Shown here: positions 18,978-28,722 of the stretch, in pieces
Layout of the letters: every line of letters begins with the position of its first letter
Numbering within the stretch: the first letter of the stretch is position 1
NCBI GenBank assembly: GCA_030611015.1
Contig: JAUWQP010000007.1
Span: 1-35,151, forward strand
Source: Chloroflexota bacterium
GTDB lineage: Bacteria > Chloroflexota > Dehalococcoidia > GIF9 > AB-539-J10
Length of the DNA stretch: 35,151 bases
Direction: 5' to 3'
Notes under the pieces: generated by a model
What the model was told of the DNA's origin: nothing
The model's database searches: none
Seen by the model: only the letters and a program-made list of their open reading frames with translations
Program-made: the position numbers and the translations under genes

Positions 18978-20402
18978 TCATCCGAGATATCCTATCAACT
19001 CGCGACTGTGACTTGGGTGGCGCAGCTTCGCCAGCGCTTCTTTTTCAATCTGGCGTATTCGTTCCTTGGTGAAACCTAACTCTGTGCCCACCTCTTCTAG
19101 GGTCCGGCTGTATTCATTGCCCAGTCCAAACCTCAACTCAATGATGCGGCGTTCTCGGGGAGTCAGCGACTCTAGGGTTCTGCTCAATTTCGCCTTAAGC
19201 AGGCTCGCAGTAGCCTCCTCCCCCGGGTCTGGAATCGCCAGATCTGCGATGAAATCACCAAGTTGGCTTCCCTCTTCCCCTACAGGTGTCTCAAAGGAAA
19301 CGGACCTACGAGAACTCAGCTTAAGCAGCGATTCTATTTTTTTGGGCGGGAGCCCCGTTTCAGAAGACAATTCCTTCTCGGTCGGCTGGCGGCCGAGCTT
19401 CTGAGACAAGCTACTCTTTGCCCGGGCTAGCTTTGTCAGAGCGCCAACCAAGTGTCCCGGCAGGCGCACGATTCGTGATTGGTCATTAACTGCCCTGTTG
19501 ATTGCCTGCCAAATCCAGGGAATGGCGTAAGTACTGAACTTAAAGCCTCTCCGATGGTCGAATTTCTGCACTGCCTGCATTAGCCCGATATTGCCTTCCT
19601 GGATAAGGTCAGGCAGAGGCACGCCCCGATCAATATGGCCCTTGGCCCCGCTCACCACCAGGCGCAAATTGGCTTGAATCATGCGGTTTGTTGCCTGGCG
19701 CGACCTTTCTCTTACTTGCTCAAAGTGCTTGACAATTTCTGAGCGATGGCGTTCCAGCTCCTCACGGAATTCCGGCGACTGCAACCCTGCCTCAAAACCA
19801 GCTAGGGAACTCCTCTCGCCAGCTCGCTCTATTGTAGGCCGAGGTATCAGCCGACTATCTAGCGACAATTGAATCAGGGCTTGCTCCGTCCTGGTTTGGC
19901 TTGCCCCGGTGATTTGAGCTATAGCACCGGATAAATGCTGATCGATATTGCCATCGATTGCGCGACGCAGGTCTGGGTGCAATACCTTCTCTGCTACATT
20001 CACGTCTAAAGGCAGTTTAAGATACTGATAAAGGGTTTCAAAGAGCAAACGCGCCCGACTCAAGCGCTCCACCAATGCTAGCAATAAATCGATTGCCGAT
20101 GGCTGACCGCCATGTTCGGCAACCCAGTCCTCCTCAAGTCGGACAAGATGCTTCCCCTCTTCTATCTGGCTGCCCAGCACTCTTTCCTCCTCGGCATTGA
20201 GCAGAGGAGTTTGCCCCACTTCAGCGAGGTACAAGTTCAACGAATCCTCACCAAGTTCAAGCTCCAGCTTTGAAGGAGTAATCCCGCGCCCAGAAATCTC
20301 ATCCTCCTGATCCATCTCCTTATTAGCCAAATCTAATTCCTCATCCCGGGAAAAGACTTGTTCTCTATCTTTAACGTTTTCTAAAACCGTTATCATCTTC
20401 AA
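18978..20402 (-). CDS. RNA polymerase sigma-70 family factor (RpoD/SigA-like)
   Basis: Regions 2-4: [75 protein letters not shown]...[13 protein letters not shown]. Confidence 0.93.
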   Translation of the reverse strand: MKMITVLENVKDREQVFSRDEELDLANKEMDQEDEISGRGITPSKLELELGEDSLNLYLAEVGQTPLLNAEEERVLGSQIEEGKHLVRLEEDWVAEHGGQPSAIDLLLALVERLSRARLLFETLYQYLKLPLDVNVAEKVLHPDLRRAIDGNIDQHLSGAIAQITGASQTRTEQALIQLSLDSRLIPRPTIERAGERSSLAGFEAGLQSPEFREELERHRSEIVKHFEQVRERSRQATNRMIQANLRLVVSGAKGHIDRGVPLPDLIQEGNIGLMQAVQKFDHRRGFKFSTYAIPWIWQAINRAVNDQSRIVRLPGHLVGALTKLARAKSSLSQKLGRQPTEKELSSETGLPPKKIESLLKLSSRRSVSFETPVGEEGSQLGDFIADLAIPDPGEEATASLLKAKLSRTLESLTPRERRIIELRFGLGNEYSRTLEEVGTELGFTKERIRQIEKEALAKLRHPSHSRELIGYLG

Positions 20403-20587
20403 CCTCCTTTGTACTCTTCATTCGGCCGACTGCAGCTTTCAAACACGATTATTATATGTACAGAGGCAATCCTTGTATGCGACTTTTATCTCATACAGAC
20501 ACAGCGACGGGACAAGTAAACATGGGATACCGGAAGATTAGCCAGGAAAGCGGGGGAAAATATTGTATAAAAGGTGTTGGTTGATCT

Positions 20588-20794
20588 CTAGGGCTCTTGG
20601 ATAATTATCTCAAAAGGGCAACTTATGGCCCCAGTGAGACAAACGAGTTCGCAGTCTGTGCACCAGTCACACTCCACTGTTTCAATAATGGTAATAATAT
20701 TGTTAACTATCGCCAGAGCATTTAAGTGGCACACGCCAACGCATAACGCACACCCATCACACTTTTGGGGGTCTATAACAGGCATTTCAGCCAC
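20588..20794 (-). CDS. 4Fe-4S ferredoxin-type protein
   Basis: CDGCALCVGVC and CDWCTDCELVC. Confidence 0.88.
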   Translation of the reverse strand: MAEMPVIDPQKCDGCALCVGVCHLNALAIVNNIITIIETVECDWCTDCELVCLTGAISCPFEIIIQEP

Positions 20795-20858
20795 GGCTTT
20801 CAGTCTCCATTCTGATTATTTTAAAAGCAAAGCTTGCCATCTGTCTGTGATATTTGTC

Positions 20859-21530
20859 TCAAGAAGACACCTCCATTATATTTTGGAGAGCTTCTTTATC
20901 CGTAATTATTATGCGATGCCGATCCAACTTGATCGCCCCTTCCTCCTCTAATGCCTTTAGCGACCTACCAACTACCTCCCGAGCAGTACCTGCCATAGCT
21001 GCCATTTCTTGCTGTGTAAGCCGTGGCCCACGGCCCACTTCACCTCCGATGTGCTCAAAGAGTATCTTGGCTACCCTGCCGATGACGTGCTTGAAAGACA
21101 GGTCCTCAACCAGCGATACTAGGTGACGCACTCGCCTTGACAGTACCTTAATTACATTCAATGCTATCTGTGGATGGTCACGGAGGATAGCTTCCATGTC
21201 ATTCTTCTTTATCCCATAAAGAAGAACGGGGCCCATAGCCCGAGCACTGGCGGGATTTGGACCACCATCAAAGATAGGGACATCATTGAAGGACTCCCCG
21301 GGGCGCACGATGCTCAAGATCTGCTCCTTTCCTTCGGCCGAGGTCTTGAACACTTTCACCACCCCCGAAGCGACAAAATACAGATTCGCAGCCGATTCAC
21401 CCTCAAGCAAGACCATCTCTGCTCTGTCAGCAGTTTTCTCAAAGACGAGCTTTCTGCTCGACTCAAGTTCAGCAAGGCCAAGATCGGAAAAGTATAGAAT
21501 GCTCTTCAAAAACTCCAACTGAACAGCCAT
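20859..21530 (-). CDS. Crp/Fnr family transcriptional regulator
   Basis: cNMP-like domain plus C-terminal HTH RLTQQEMAAMAGTAREVVGRSLKALEEEGAIKLDRHRIIITD. Confidence 0.92.
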   Translation of the reverse strand: MAVQLEFLKSILYFSDLGLAELESSRKLVFEKTADRAEMVLLEGESAANLYFVASGVVKVFKTSAEGKEQILSIVRPGESFNDVPIFDGGPNPASARAMGPVLLYGIKKNDMEAILRDHPQIALNVIKVLSRRVRHLVSLVEDLSFKHVIGRVAKILFEHIGGEVGRGPRLTQQEMAAMAGTAREVVGRSLKALEEEGAIKLDRHRIIITDKEALQNIMEVSS

Positions 21531-21671
21531 ACCTCATCTCTGCATAGAACAGAATCGAATCCTTCTCAAAACCAATGCCAACTTCGATGGCCTGTACATT
21601 TGATTGCCAGCTCCAGAAATTCCTTACCGATTGATATTTCAGAAATCTTCTACCTCCTTGAACTCTTTTCC

Positions 21672-21866
21672 TTACCCATGGGAGTGGTGCTTGTCTGAAG
21701 ACCCCTCACAGCACCCTGGCTCTCCCGGATGACCACAACAGTTCTGTCTTCGCCAGATCTTTATAAAGTTATTGCGAAACACTAGTTTCAGCTTCCTTCC
21801 CAGAGGCATGGGCACTGACATATTGGTGAAAAACGCTCTTACAGTTGGCATATTACAACCCCCCAA
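21672..21866 (-). CDS. small Cys/His-rich protein
   Basis: MPTVRAFFTNMSVPMPLGRKLKLVFRNNFIKIWRRQNCCGHPGEPGCCEGSSDKHHSHG. Confidence 0.6.
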   Translation of the reverse strand: MGGCNMPTVRAFFTNMSVPMPLGRKLKLVFRNNFIKIWRRQNCCGHPGEPGCCEGSSDKHHSHG

Positions 21867-21952
21867 AAATATTCCTCGTTCTTCGACCTTAGGTAACGCT
21901 GCATAAGGAAAGGCTTTTCCCTTTCTCTGCTATGAACTGACCTATTCTCATA

Positions 21953-22114
21953 TCACTGACTCCCCTGCTCTTTCTCGTCTTCCACCACCTCACAGCAACC
22001 GTACTCACATTGACCACCGGTAGCACAGGGTTTACAACAGTAAAAAACCCCGTCCCTTTCATAAGCATTAACGGCTAGGTGACAACCGCATGTTGGGCAA
22101 AGTTGTTCCGTCAT
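21953..22114 (-). CDS. metallothionein-like 53-aa protein (absent from ORF track)
   Basis: MTEQLCPTCGCHLAVNAYERDGVFYCCKPCATGGQCEYGCCEVVEDEKEQGSQ; spacing resembles SmtA-type prokaryotic metallothioneins. Confidence 0.65.
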   Translation of the reverse strand: MTEQLCPTCGCHLAVNAYERDGVFYCCKPCATGGQCEYGCCEVVEDEKEQGSQ

Positions 22115-22232
22115 CTTGTCTGACCTTCTTTCCTACCGACAAATTTTCTACTTCAGCTTAATACTGCCATGATACTGGCCCAAATAGTTTGTCTATTCAT
22201 CTTTGGCTAGTATACCAAACATTTCCAATCTT

Positions 22233-22262
22233 TTGACAATAGAAAAATAGGCTGCGTATAGT
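22233..22262 (+). promoter_or_regulatory. sigma70-type promoter of tRNA-Lys
   Basis: TTGACA (22233-22238), 18-nt spacer, TATAGT (22257-22262), tRNA starts 14 nt downstream. Confidence 0.6.
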
Positions 22263-22275
22263 TTTACAAAGTTAT

Positions 22276-22348
22276 GGGCCGTTAGCTCAGTTGGTAGAGC
22301 ACCTGACTTTTAATCAGGGTGTCACAGGTTCGAGACCTGTACGGCCTA
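22276..22348 (+). tRNA. tRNA-Lys (anticodon TTT)
   Basis: Cloverleaf: acceptor GGGCCGT/ACGGCCT, anticodon stem CCTGA-CTTTTAA-TCAGG, T arm ACAGGTTCGAGACCTGT. Confidence 0.95.
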
Positions 22349-22398
22349 CTCTTAAGAATAAGGAATCTGTTAACGATTTTGTTAATGGAATTCTAGCT

Positions 22399-23238
22399 AT
22401 GGTTTACTCTCAGGATGAAACTCCAAAAACCACCGAATATTTGACTATCGGTGGATTAGAACTAGGTACACCCAGAGCAAAACAACAGTGGATAGACGAA
22501 TTCCTCTCAAGCCGACGGCAAGGTTTGTCTATGAGAACTCTTGAGTTTTATAGGGATATTCTCTATCAGGCAGTAGATATCGAACTAACTCCAAAGGGAA
22601 TCAATAACTGGCTCACGAACCTCAATTGTGGTAATGCTAAATTAAGTTATTACCGAGCGATAAAAGTCTTTTGTAATTGGTTATACAAATCAAAGAAGAT
22701 AGTAAAGAATCCCATTAGCCTTGTTGACAAACCAAAGGTAAGCAAGAAACTGCTACCAGCAATAACTAAAGAGCAATTGGTTACTCTAATATATGCTACT
22801 AATAATCCACGGGATGTGTGTATTTTAAGACTTCTTTTTGATAGTGGGTGCAGACTAGCCGAAGTTGTAGGGATTAAAGATACTGACTTTACCTGGGATG
22901 AGGGAACTGTTACTGTCATAGGTAAGGGTAATAAACAAAGAAAAGCACCCTTCACGAAAGAAACAGGAGATTTGTTGAAAAAATGGTTTAGCGAACATAA
23001 GGCGTTTGAGTTAAACCGAGCAGGTATACAAACAATGCTGGTCAGGCTGGAGCAAAAGACAGGCATCACCTGTAATGCACATTGTTTCAGGCGTGGATTT
23101 GCGATTTATCAACTCAAACAAGGTTTATCAACTAGAGTCGTGCAATCATTAGGTGGCTGGGAGAGTATTGCTATGGTAGCAAAGTATTCAGAGCAACTAT
23201 CTCAAGAAGATGCTCTAGAGCAATATGATAGGGGGTAA
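22399..23238 (+). CDS. tyrosine recombinase/integrase
   Basis: Catalytic pattern: SGCRLAEV (R), HCFRRG (HxxR), LGGWES, AKYSE (Y); start at 22399 because the upstream ORF extension lies in the tRNA. Confidence 0.93.
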   Translation: MVYSQDETPKTTEYLTIGGLELGTPRAKQQWIDEFLSSRRQGLSMRTLEFYRDILYQAVDIELTPKGINNWLTNLNCGNAKLSYYRAIKVFCNWLYKSKKIVKNPISLVDKPKVSKKLLPAITKEQLVTLIYATNNPRDVCILRLLFDSGCRLAEVVGIKDTDFTWDEGTVTVIGKGNKQRKAPFTKETGDLLKKWFSEHKAFELNRAGIQTMLVRLEQKTGITCNAHCFRRGFAIYQLKQGLSTRVVQSLGGWESIAMVAKYSEQLSQEDALEQYDRG

Positions 23239-23503
23239 CCTCAACCGAGTAAACCACTAGTCTGAGAAGATAGGCTAAATCCCACTCGTCTATTCCGAGT
23301 CTTTTTTGCCTTAACATCTTCTTATTCATATCCTGAGTTTGGCTGAAGCCAGAGAGAGCCGAAAATTTTGAAAATTTGGACAGAACAGCGTGCCACCGAT
23401 CTATACAAGGTTGTGAACTCATCTGCCTAATTTGCAATAGACCTAATTAGTATATTGTCCGTCGGATACTGGGATAAAGATTAGTATTTTTTGGAGTACT
23501 TTT

Positions 23504-23989
23504 TCAGATTAATTCTTTAGTTTTTACTTGGACAGCTAGCTTGATTACTTCTTCAGCACTTTTGTCTAATCGGCTGAAATATGGGCTAAGTATATCCTCA
23601 AACTTTTCCTCTTTCTTTTTCACAACTTCATTAAAGACTTCGGGTAGTGCATTCAGATTTTGCTGAATTTCTGTAACTTTCTCAGACACTTCTGGAAAGA
23701 AGGTCGCAATATGCTCAATGTAATCTGTTTTCGTGTCTAATCCCCATAGCTGAAAGTATTTACTAACCAATACCCGTTTTCGAGCTGTTATTAGGTCAAT
23801 ACTTCCAACTACAGGTACATTTTCAACACGAATAGCCTTGACAATTTCGGTTGCCCAATCGATTATTTCATTAATAAGCAAGTGCTTGTACTGTCTTTTT
23901 TGTATGCGATTCGTCTGTAGCAGTGCCAAGATACCAATAATTAATGCAATGATAACGGCACCGAGTGTTATCCAATCTCCAATTACCAT
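23504..23989 (-). CDS. membrane-anchored hypothetical protein
   Basis: N-terminal TM WITLGAVIIALIIGILALLQT then charged helical region; start at MVIGDW. Confidence 0.6.
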   Translation of the reverse strand: MVIGDWITLGAVIIALIIGILALLQTNRIQKRQYKHLLINEIIDWATEIVKAIRVENVPVVGSIDLITARKRVLVSKYFQLWGLDTKTDYIEHIATFFPEVSEKVTEIQQNLNALPEVFNEVVKKKEEKFEDILSPYFSRLDKSAEEVIKLAVQVKTKELI

Positions 23990-24094
23990 ATGAGGTATTA
24001 TATCAAAGCAAGGGTGTTCTCGGGACATAAAGCTAGGTAGCAGGTATTCAAAGCTAGATTGTTCACTAGGCAAAGCTAAAGGTTCACAAGGCAA

Positions 24095-24120
24095 GGGGGG
24101 TATCCCCCAGGGACATTGGT
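24095..24120. repeat. GC-rich palindromic intergenic element
   Basis: GGGGGGTATCCCCCAGGGACAT; related to GGGGGTATACCCCTGGGGCAT near 27629. Confidence 0.5.
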
Positions 24121-24234
24121 ACTACCTACGACTAGCCACGAATGTATTGGCTCGTAGAAAAATCCAGTCAGTCTTGGAATCTGGATATTAGATACTCAAA
24201 TATCGGGACTTTTTCGTAGTAAGTTTCAGCATTA

Positions 24235-24897
24235 TTAATTATTCCCCGATGGACTTATCATGAAATCCCCCCATCGGTCAGTAGAAATAAAGCCATATCT
24301 TAAATCACCAATTGCTGTGTCTAGTCTATAATCAGCCAATTGTTCCGCTGTTAAATAGAGAATACCCAGCTCATCTATAACATCAAATGCTTCGTCAAAC
24401 GTCATATCTGGTTCTGTTGCATAAATCGCAGCTAACCAAGATGCTGTAATCATCTCTTCATCAATATCAGGTGTTATGTCCCAACGCACCAAAATTCCAT
24501 CTATATACCCTGTATCATAGCAAATAAATGTTCCTATCCATAGCCAATCCGCAAACTCGTAAATGGAGGACATGAAGTCCATCGCATAATTAACTTCTAC
24601 TTCCTCTATCAATAGCCAAGGTTTTTCAAGATTGTTAACCTCTTCATTCCATCGTTCTACAAAGGTTGCCAAATCATTGCCTTCAATAACACCTCCTATC
24701 GGCTCTCTTGGTTCAATATAATCAGCCCCAACTTCTTCAGGTGGAGGGGGATTTTCTCCTGCTTGTACCGTTACATCAACCCAATCAATGCCATTATCGT
24801 TAACCACTTCCCCTCGTTTTGATGCCCAATCAGCAATTAAGAAAGCCGTAAGTGAAACTAAGCCTACAACAAGTAGAACTATTAATAATCGTTTCAT
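24235..24897 (-). CDS. secreted/membrane-anchored hypothetical protein
   Basis: MKRLLIVLLVVGLVSLTAFLIADWASKRG signal-anchor, then acidic domain. Confidence 0.6.
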   Translation of the reverse strand: MKRLLIVLLVVGLVSLTAFLIADWASKRGEVVNDNGIDWVDVTVQAGENPPPPEEVGADYIEPREPIGGVIEGNDLATFVERWNEEVNNLEKPWLLIEEVEVNYAMDFMSSIYEFADWLWIGTFICYDTGYIDGILVRWDITPDIDEEMITASWLAAIYATEPDMTFDEAFDVIDELGILYLTAEQLADYRLDTAIGDLRYGFISTDRWGDFMISPSGNN

Positions 24898-25079
24898 TTC
24901 ATCCCTTCTTCCACCTCTACGAAGCATACGCCTGAATAACTCACGACACCTAGATTCATCACTACCAGCAACACTACTTTAACCTGCTGTTTTCTGCTTA
25001 GCTCTCCAAATCCGCTGGCTGGGCTACTCTTCCCTGCTTACGCGGGTTAATCGGAACTTGACCGGTGCTTCACATTGTC

Positions 25080-25742
25080 CTACAGATACTTCCCAAGGAA
25101 ATCTCTCACGCCACTGCACATATCTTTGACCGAATCTGCATTATACTCTGAAAATTTACCGTGGTCAGCATTATCTCTGATTTCATTCCACACTTCTACA
25201 TTCCTCTGAACAAGCCTATTATAGATTTTAGCATCGGCAATCTTGTGGTTAAGAGAACTTATGTTTTCCTTGCTTTTGAGTGTAATGTCCTTATTTTTTG
25301 CTATCTTTCTTAGTCCATCTTCCAATACTGCACCAATCAAGGAAGCAGCAGGGTCCTTGTACCCCTGTTCTAGTAGATATTCAGCCATTTCCAGAAAGTC
25401 TGTAAAGACATCCGCCGCAACTAAGTCTTCTAGTTTCTTGAGGTAGCCGCCCTCTATATCTTCTTTGGCAGCCTTCAAAATTGATTGCCCTTGAAGTGCA
25501 TCAGTATAAAAGTGGCCGCGACAACCCTGTTGGAACTCTTGAAAATGGGTGCTGTTATCTCCAAGTACAGCCTTCAAAAAGGATAGAGCTCCTGCTCGCC
25601 ATTGGTAAAAAGGGTCATCCGTAACATAGTAATCGTCAATTTCGCCGGAGATTGGTATTAGACGGGGATGCCTTGTTTTTAATACCTTATCTCCTACTTC
25701 TATCAAGTGGTTTAGTCTATCCACTAGTTTCTTATAAAACAT
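25080..25742 (-). CDS. hypothetical protein with possible HEPN-like C-terminal domain
   Basis: C-terminal AASLIGAVLEDGLRKIA...WNEIRDNADHGKFSEY (R-x4-H). Confidence 0.5.
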   Translation of the reverse strand: MFYKKLVDRLNHLIEVGDKVLKTRHPRLIPISGEIDDYYVTDDPFYQWRAGALSFLKAVLGDNSTHFQEFQQGCRGHFYTDALQGQSILKAAKEDIEGGYLKKLEDLVAADVFTDFLEMAEYLLEQGYKDPAASLIGAVLEDGLRKIAKNKDITLKSKENISSLNHKIADAKIYNRLVQRNVEVWNEIRDNADHGKFSEYNADSVKDMCSGVRDFLGKYL

Positions 25743-25759
25743 AGAGTTCCTTCGCTACG

Positions 25760-25957
25760 CTACTCGTTAAGTCCGCCAGTCCTTGTAATCATTATTGTAG
25801 CACTTGCCGAAGAATTGCTCGCCTTGCTTATACTGCTGGCTATCTCATTATCGGGGATGCTGGTATCAGCAACGGAAATGTCCTTATCACTTGAGCCAAG
25901 CAGGACTAACCCTACTAGAAGGGTTGCAAGGGCTACTATAGTGACCAGCCTCTTCAC
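25760..25957 (-). CDS. small exported peptide, paralogue A
   Basis: GTG start with GAGGGGG SD; MKRLVTIVALATLLVGLVLLGSSDKDISVADTSIPDNEIAS. Confidence 0.65.
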   Translation of the reverse strand: MKRLVTIVALATLLVGLVLLGSSDKDISVADTSIPDNEIASSISKASNSSASATIMITRTGGLNE

Positions 25958-26089
25958 TTCAACCCCCTCTTAAATCAATTATAGGCTTGAATAACCATAG
26001 AAACAATATCCTTGAGGGGTAAATGGGGACAAGTGAAAGGGAAGCACCGCGCCATACTGAACTAGAACTGAGGGATGTCAGTATGCTTT

Positions 26090-26446
26090 TTATTGTTTAC
26101 TAGGTGGTGAAAATCCAATGGTCTTCCGAGGTTTAGCAGTTTTCATATCAAAATATATAAGAATAGCATCTAGCTTAGTTAAGAAATAACTCTTACGCAC
26201 ATATCTATCTCGTGAGTGTGTCTCTCCCTCTAATGAAGAAAATATAGGTTCAATTTCTGAATCTGGTATATAAAATTGGGAAACATTCATACCGATTTCT
26301 TCAAGTGATTTTAAGACGCTATGAAATTCTTCAACGTAAGAGGATTTAATACTGTTGTATTCGGTAATGGATGGCTGGTCAATATTCTTTCTTAGTGATG
26401 AAAGAACTGCATAGGCACGTAAAATTATGTCCTGATTTTCTTCCAT
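26090..26446 (-). CDS. hypothetical protein
   Basis: 118-aa frame in the minus-strand cargo series. Confidence 0.5.
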   Translation of the reverse strand: MEENQDIILRAYAVLSSLRKNIDQPSITEYNSIKSSYVEEFHSVLKSLEEIGMNVSQFYIPDSEIEPIFSSLEGETHSRDRYVRKSYFLTKLDAILIYFDMKTAKPRKTIGFSPPSKQ

Positions 26447-26510
26447 TTGAACTTTACCTTGCGTGATTATTGTACCATAGCTGTTAATACAAATTCGTAT
26501 GGTGTCCCTG

Positions 26511-26528
26511 ATACTACTGCCTTATTTG
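26511..26528. repeat. 18-bp intergenic direct repeat, copy 1
   Basis: ATACTACTGCCTTATTTG, identical to 27592-27609. Confidence 0.85.
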
Positions 26529-26594
26529 AAGGATGAATGGACAAATAGGAAAGGGAGGCACCACACCAGAACCAAGGGAGCGTTACACATCAGC

Positions 26595-27065
26595 CTAGTA
26601 ATTCTCTTGGTGATGCTCAAATAACAACTTGATGTCACGTGGACTAAGTGTGATACCAAATGCTTGCTTTATGCTCTTCGGGGTAGGTTTAAGTTGAGTT
26701 TTGTTTGCATCCTGACAGATTGTAGTCCTGATAAGTAACGCTAGTATACCTTTGTAATACTTCGGAGACAATCTAGTCTGCTCAACCATTAAACTAATAA
26801 GTCTCACCTGTTTTGAAATAGCCTCAACAATACCAGAATCCTTGAGATGCGGGGCTAATTCGTATGAGTTGGAAACAATTAGATTCATTTCCTTGCTAAT
26901 TTCCGAAAGGATTCCTTTTAACTCGCTATTATCACAAGCTTCTAATTTGTAAGTATAGCCCACCAACTTCCCTGTGGATTCAAGAATACCGTCTCGTTTC
27001 TTATATAGCCGATCTATGAGTTCAAGGAAGTGCTGTGGGGGTTGAACATTTGGTACGTTAGACAT
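26595..27065 (-). CDS. hypothetical protein
   Basis: 156-aa frame, ATG start. Confidence 0.55.
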   Translation of the reverse strand: MSNVPNVQPPQHFLELIDRLYKKRDGILESTGKLVGYTYKLEACDNSELKGILSEISKEMNLIVSNSYELAPHLKDSGIVEAISKQVRLISLMVEQTRLSPKYYKGILALLIRTTICQDANKTQLKPTPKSIKQAFGITLSPRDIKLLFEHHQENY

Positions 27066-27090
27066 TCAAAGTTCCTTATGCTCTTTATTG

Positions 27091-27504
27091 TTATTCATAC
27101 CTCTCAATCTCTAATAACTTCTCAATCCCTAGCTCCAAGACTTCATGGAGTAATTTAATGCGACCAGCTATTTTATCTCTACTTTTTGTCTTCCTAGTCT
27201 CATTCAATTTTCTTAATTTGACCAATTCAGCGAACCTTTTAATATCAGTCTCTAGTAGCACGGGGTTATGCAGAAGCTCCTCGTGGCATTCATAGCAGAA
27301 TTCCTCAGTTTGACCTTCAATATTCCAAGGACATTCCTTGAAGATTGGCTCTCTCTGTTCTCCTCTCCGATTTCGTGAACGACCAAGAAAACGTTCTGCA
27401 AGATTGTGATGTTTCGTGGCATGAGAACGTCCTTTAATTGATGGCTTAGCGTATTCACCTTCACGATGGATAATACATCCACAAATCGCACAATTACTTA
27501 TCAT
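27091..27504 (-). CDS. HNH-like zinc-binding protein
   Basis: CAICGCIIHREGEYAKPSIKGRSHATKHHNLAERFLGRS...CYECHEELLHNPVLLETDI. Confidence 0.6.
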   Translation of the reverse strand: MISNCAICGCIIHREGEYAKPSIKGRSHATKHHNLAERFLGRSRNRRGEQREPIFKECPWNIEGQTEEFCYECHEELLHNPVLLETDIKRFAELVKLRKLNETRKTKSRDKIAGRIKLLHEVLELGIEKLLEIERYE

Positions 27505-27591
27505 GTTACCACCCCAATTATTTATTACATTATAAGTTCATTTTAGAATAAGACAAGAGCTAAGTCCAACAAATCGATTAGGTATAATTCT

Positions 27592-27609
27592 ATACTACTG
27601 CCTTATTTG
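27592..27609. repeat. 18-bp intergenic direct repeat, copy 2
   Basis: ATACTACTGCCTTATTTG; followed by palindrome GGGGTATACCCC. Confidence 0.85.
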
Positions 27610-27682
27610 GTGATAAGGTTAAGGAATGGGGGTATACCCCTGGGGCATATAATAACGTAGCATTAACTCTAGGGACAGGACA

Positions 27683-28345
27683 TTGTCTATCATTCAGTTA
27701 GCGAAGGTTCTTCAGTTATCAGGCTTCCTGCTTGCCAGTATATTTGGAGGTATTCTGCTAGACAAGGCGGTAGGAGGGAAAATCGCCGAAGGGTTTATAT
27801 CTCTGTTTGTTGGATTTGTTAATAGATTGAGAAAGTTCATGCAAAAATTGGCAAAATACATAATTCCACCAAAAGAGCCAGAATATCCCACACTCACGTG
27901 GTGGGAAGCTCTAGCCCTTTTCTTCTTCTGGTCAGGCTCGCTCACCGCCCTTATAATAGGTTGGTTAAAACATATCTCAGTTCTGCTATGGACTGGGGTC
28001 GGCCTTTATTCCGCATATGCGTCGTTTTTTCTGTTCGTGGGGCCAGCTTTTATGTTTGTACCATGGGTACAAGCAAGGTGGGGCCGAATCGTTTATGTAC
28101 GAAATGGGCGAGAACTCTCGGCAAAAGAATTCTTCCCTGAATACGCTCTAATGGCTTCGGCAGCCGTGTCTGGTATTGTTTGGCTCGTGGCACTTGCACT
28201 GTTTTTCTTTTCCTATTTTCTCAAAGTATCTAGTTATACCATGAAGATGCTTGCAAATCCCAGAGTGCCGAAAGTTGCTTTCACAGTTCTAGGATTCGTA
28301 ATGCTGCTCGCTGGTCTGATAATTGATACTATAGCAACATTTTGA
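27683..28345 (+). CDS. multi-pass membrane protein
   Basis: Several hydrophobic segments; TTG start after AGGACAGGA. Confidence 0.6.
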   Translation: MSIIQLAKVLQLSGFLLASIFGGILLDKAVGGKIAEGFISLFVGFVNRLRKFMQKLAKYIIPPKEPEYPTLTWWEALALFFFWSGSLTALIIGWLKHISVLLWTGVGLYSAYASFFLFVGPAFMFVPWVQARWGRIVYVRNGRELSAKEFFPEYALMASAAVSGIVWLVALALFFFSYFLKVSSYTMKMLANPRVPKVAFTVLGFVMLLAGLIIDTIATF

Positions 28346-28403
28346 CTAGAACAAGACCCTCATATTTAGCCAAAATGTTACCTTTTCAGGTCAACTTGCT
28401 GGC

Positions 28404-28595
28404 CTACTCATCAGCCACAGCGTACATCGTAATTGTAATGGCAGCAGTTGCGGAGGAATTGCTGCTTACCCTACTAGCTACCTCATTATCGGGGATGTTG
28501 GTATCAGCAACGGAAATGTCCTTATCACTTGAGCCAAGCAGGATTAACCCTGCCAGAAGGACTGCAATGGTGACTACAGTAACCAGCCTCTTCAC
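28404..28595 (-). CDS. small exported peptide, paralogue B
   Basis: MKRLVTVVTIAVLLAGLILLGSSDKDISVADTNIPDNEVAS; identical ~30-bp upstream segment to paralogue A. Confidence 0.65.
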   Translation of the reverse strand: MKRLVTVVTIAVLLAGLILLGSSDKDISVADTNIPDNEVASRVSSNSSATAAITITMYAVADE

Positions 28596-28722
28596 TTCAA
28601 CCCCCTCTTAAATCAATTATATCCCTAACCAATCGTTAATAGAAGACGTCGAGTGGCTACACATTTTCCTACTACAAATTAGGTATTACGTCCCCAGAAT
28701 AATTAGAGAGCTCGCCACCATA

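Noticed and set aside
28342-28611. 89-aa plus ORF opposite the small peptide gene
   Set aside because: The minus-strand ORF has RBS, leader and a conserved paralogue; the plus ORF is a shadow.
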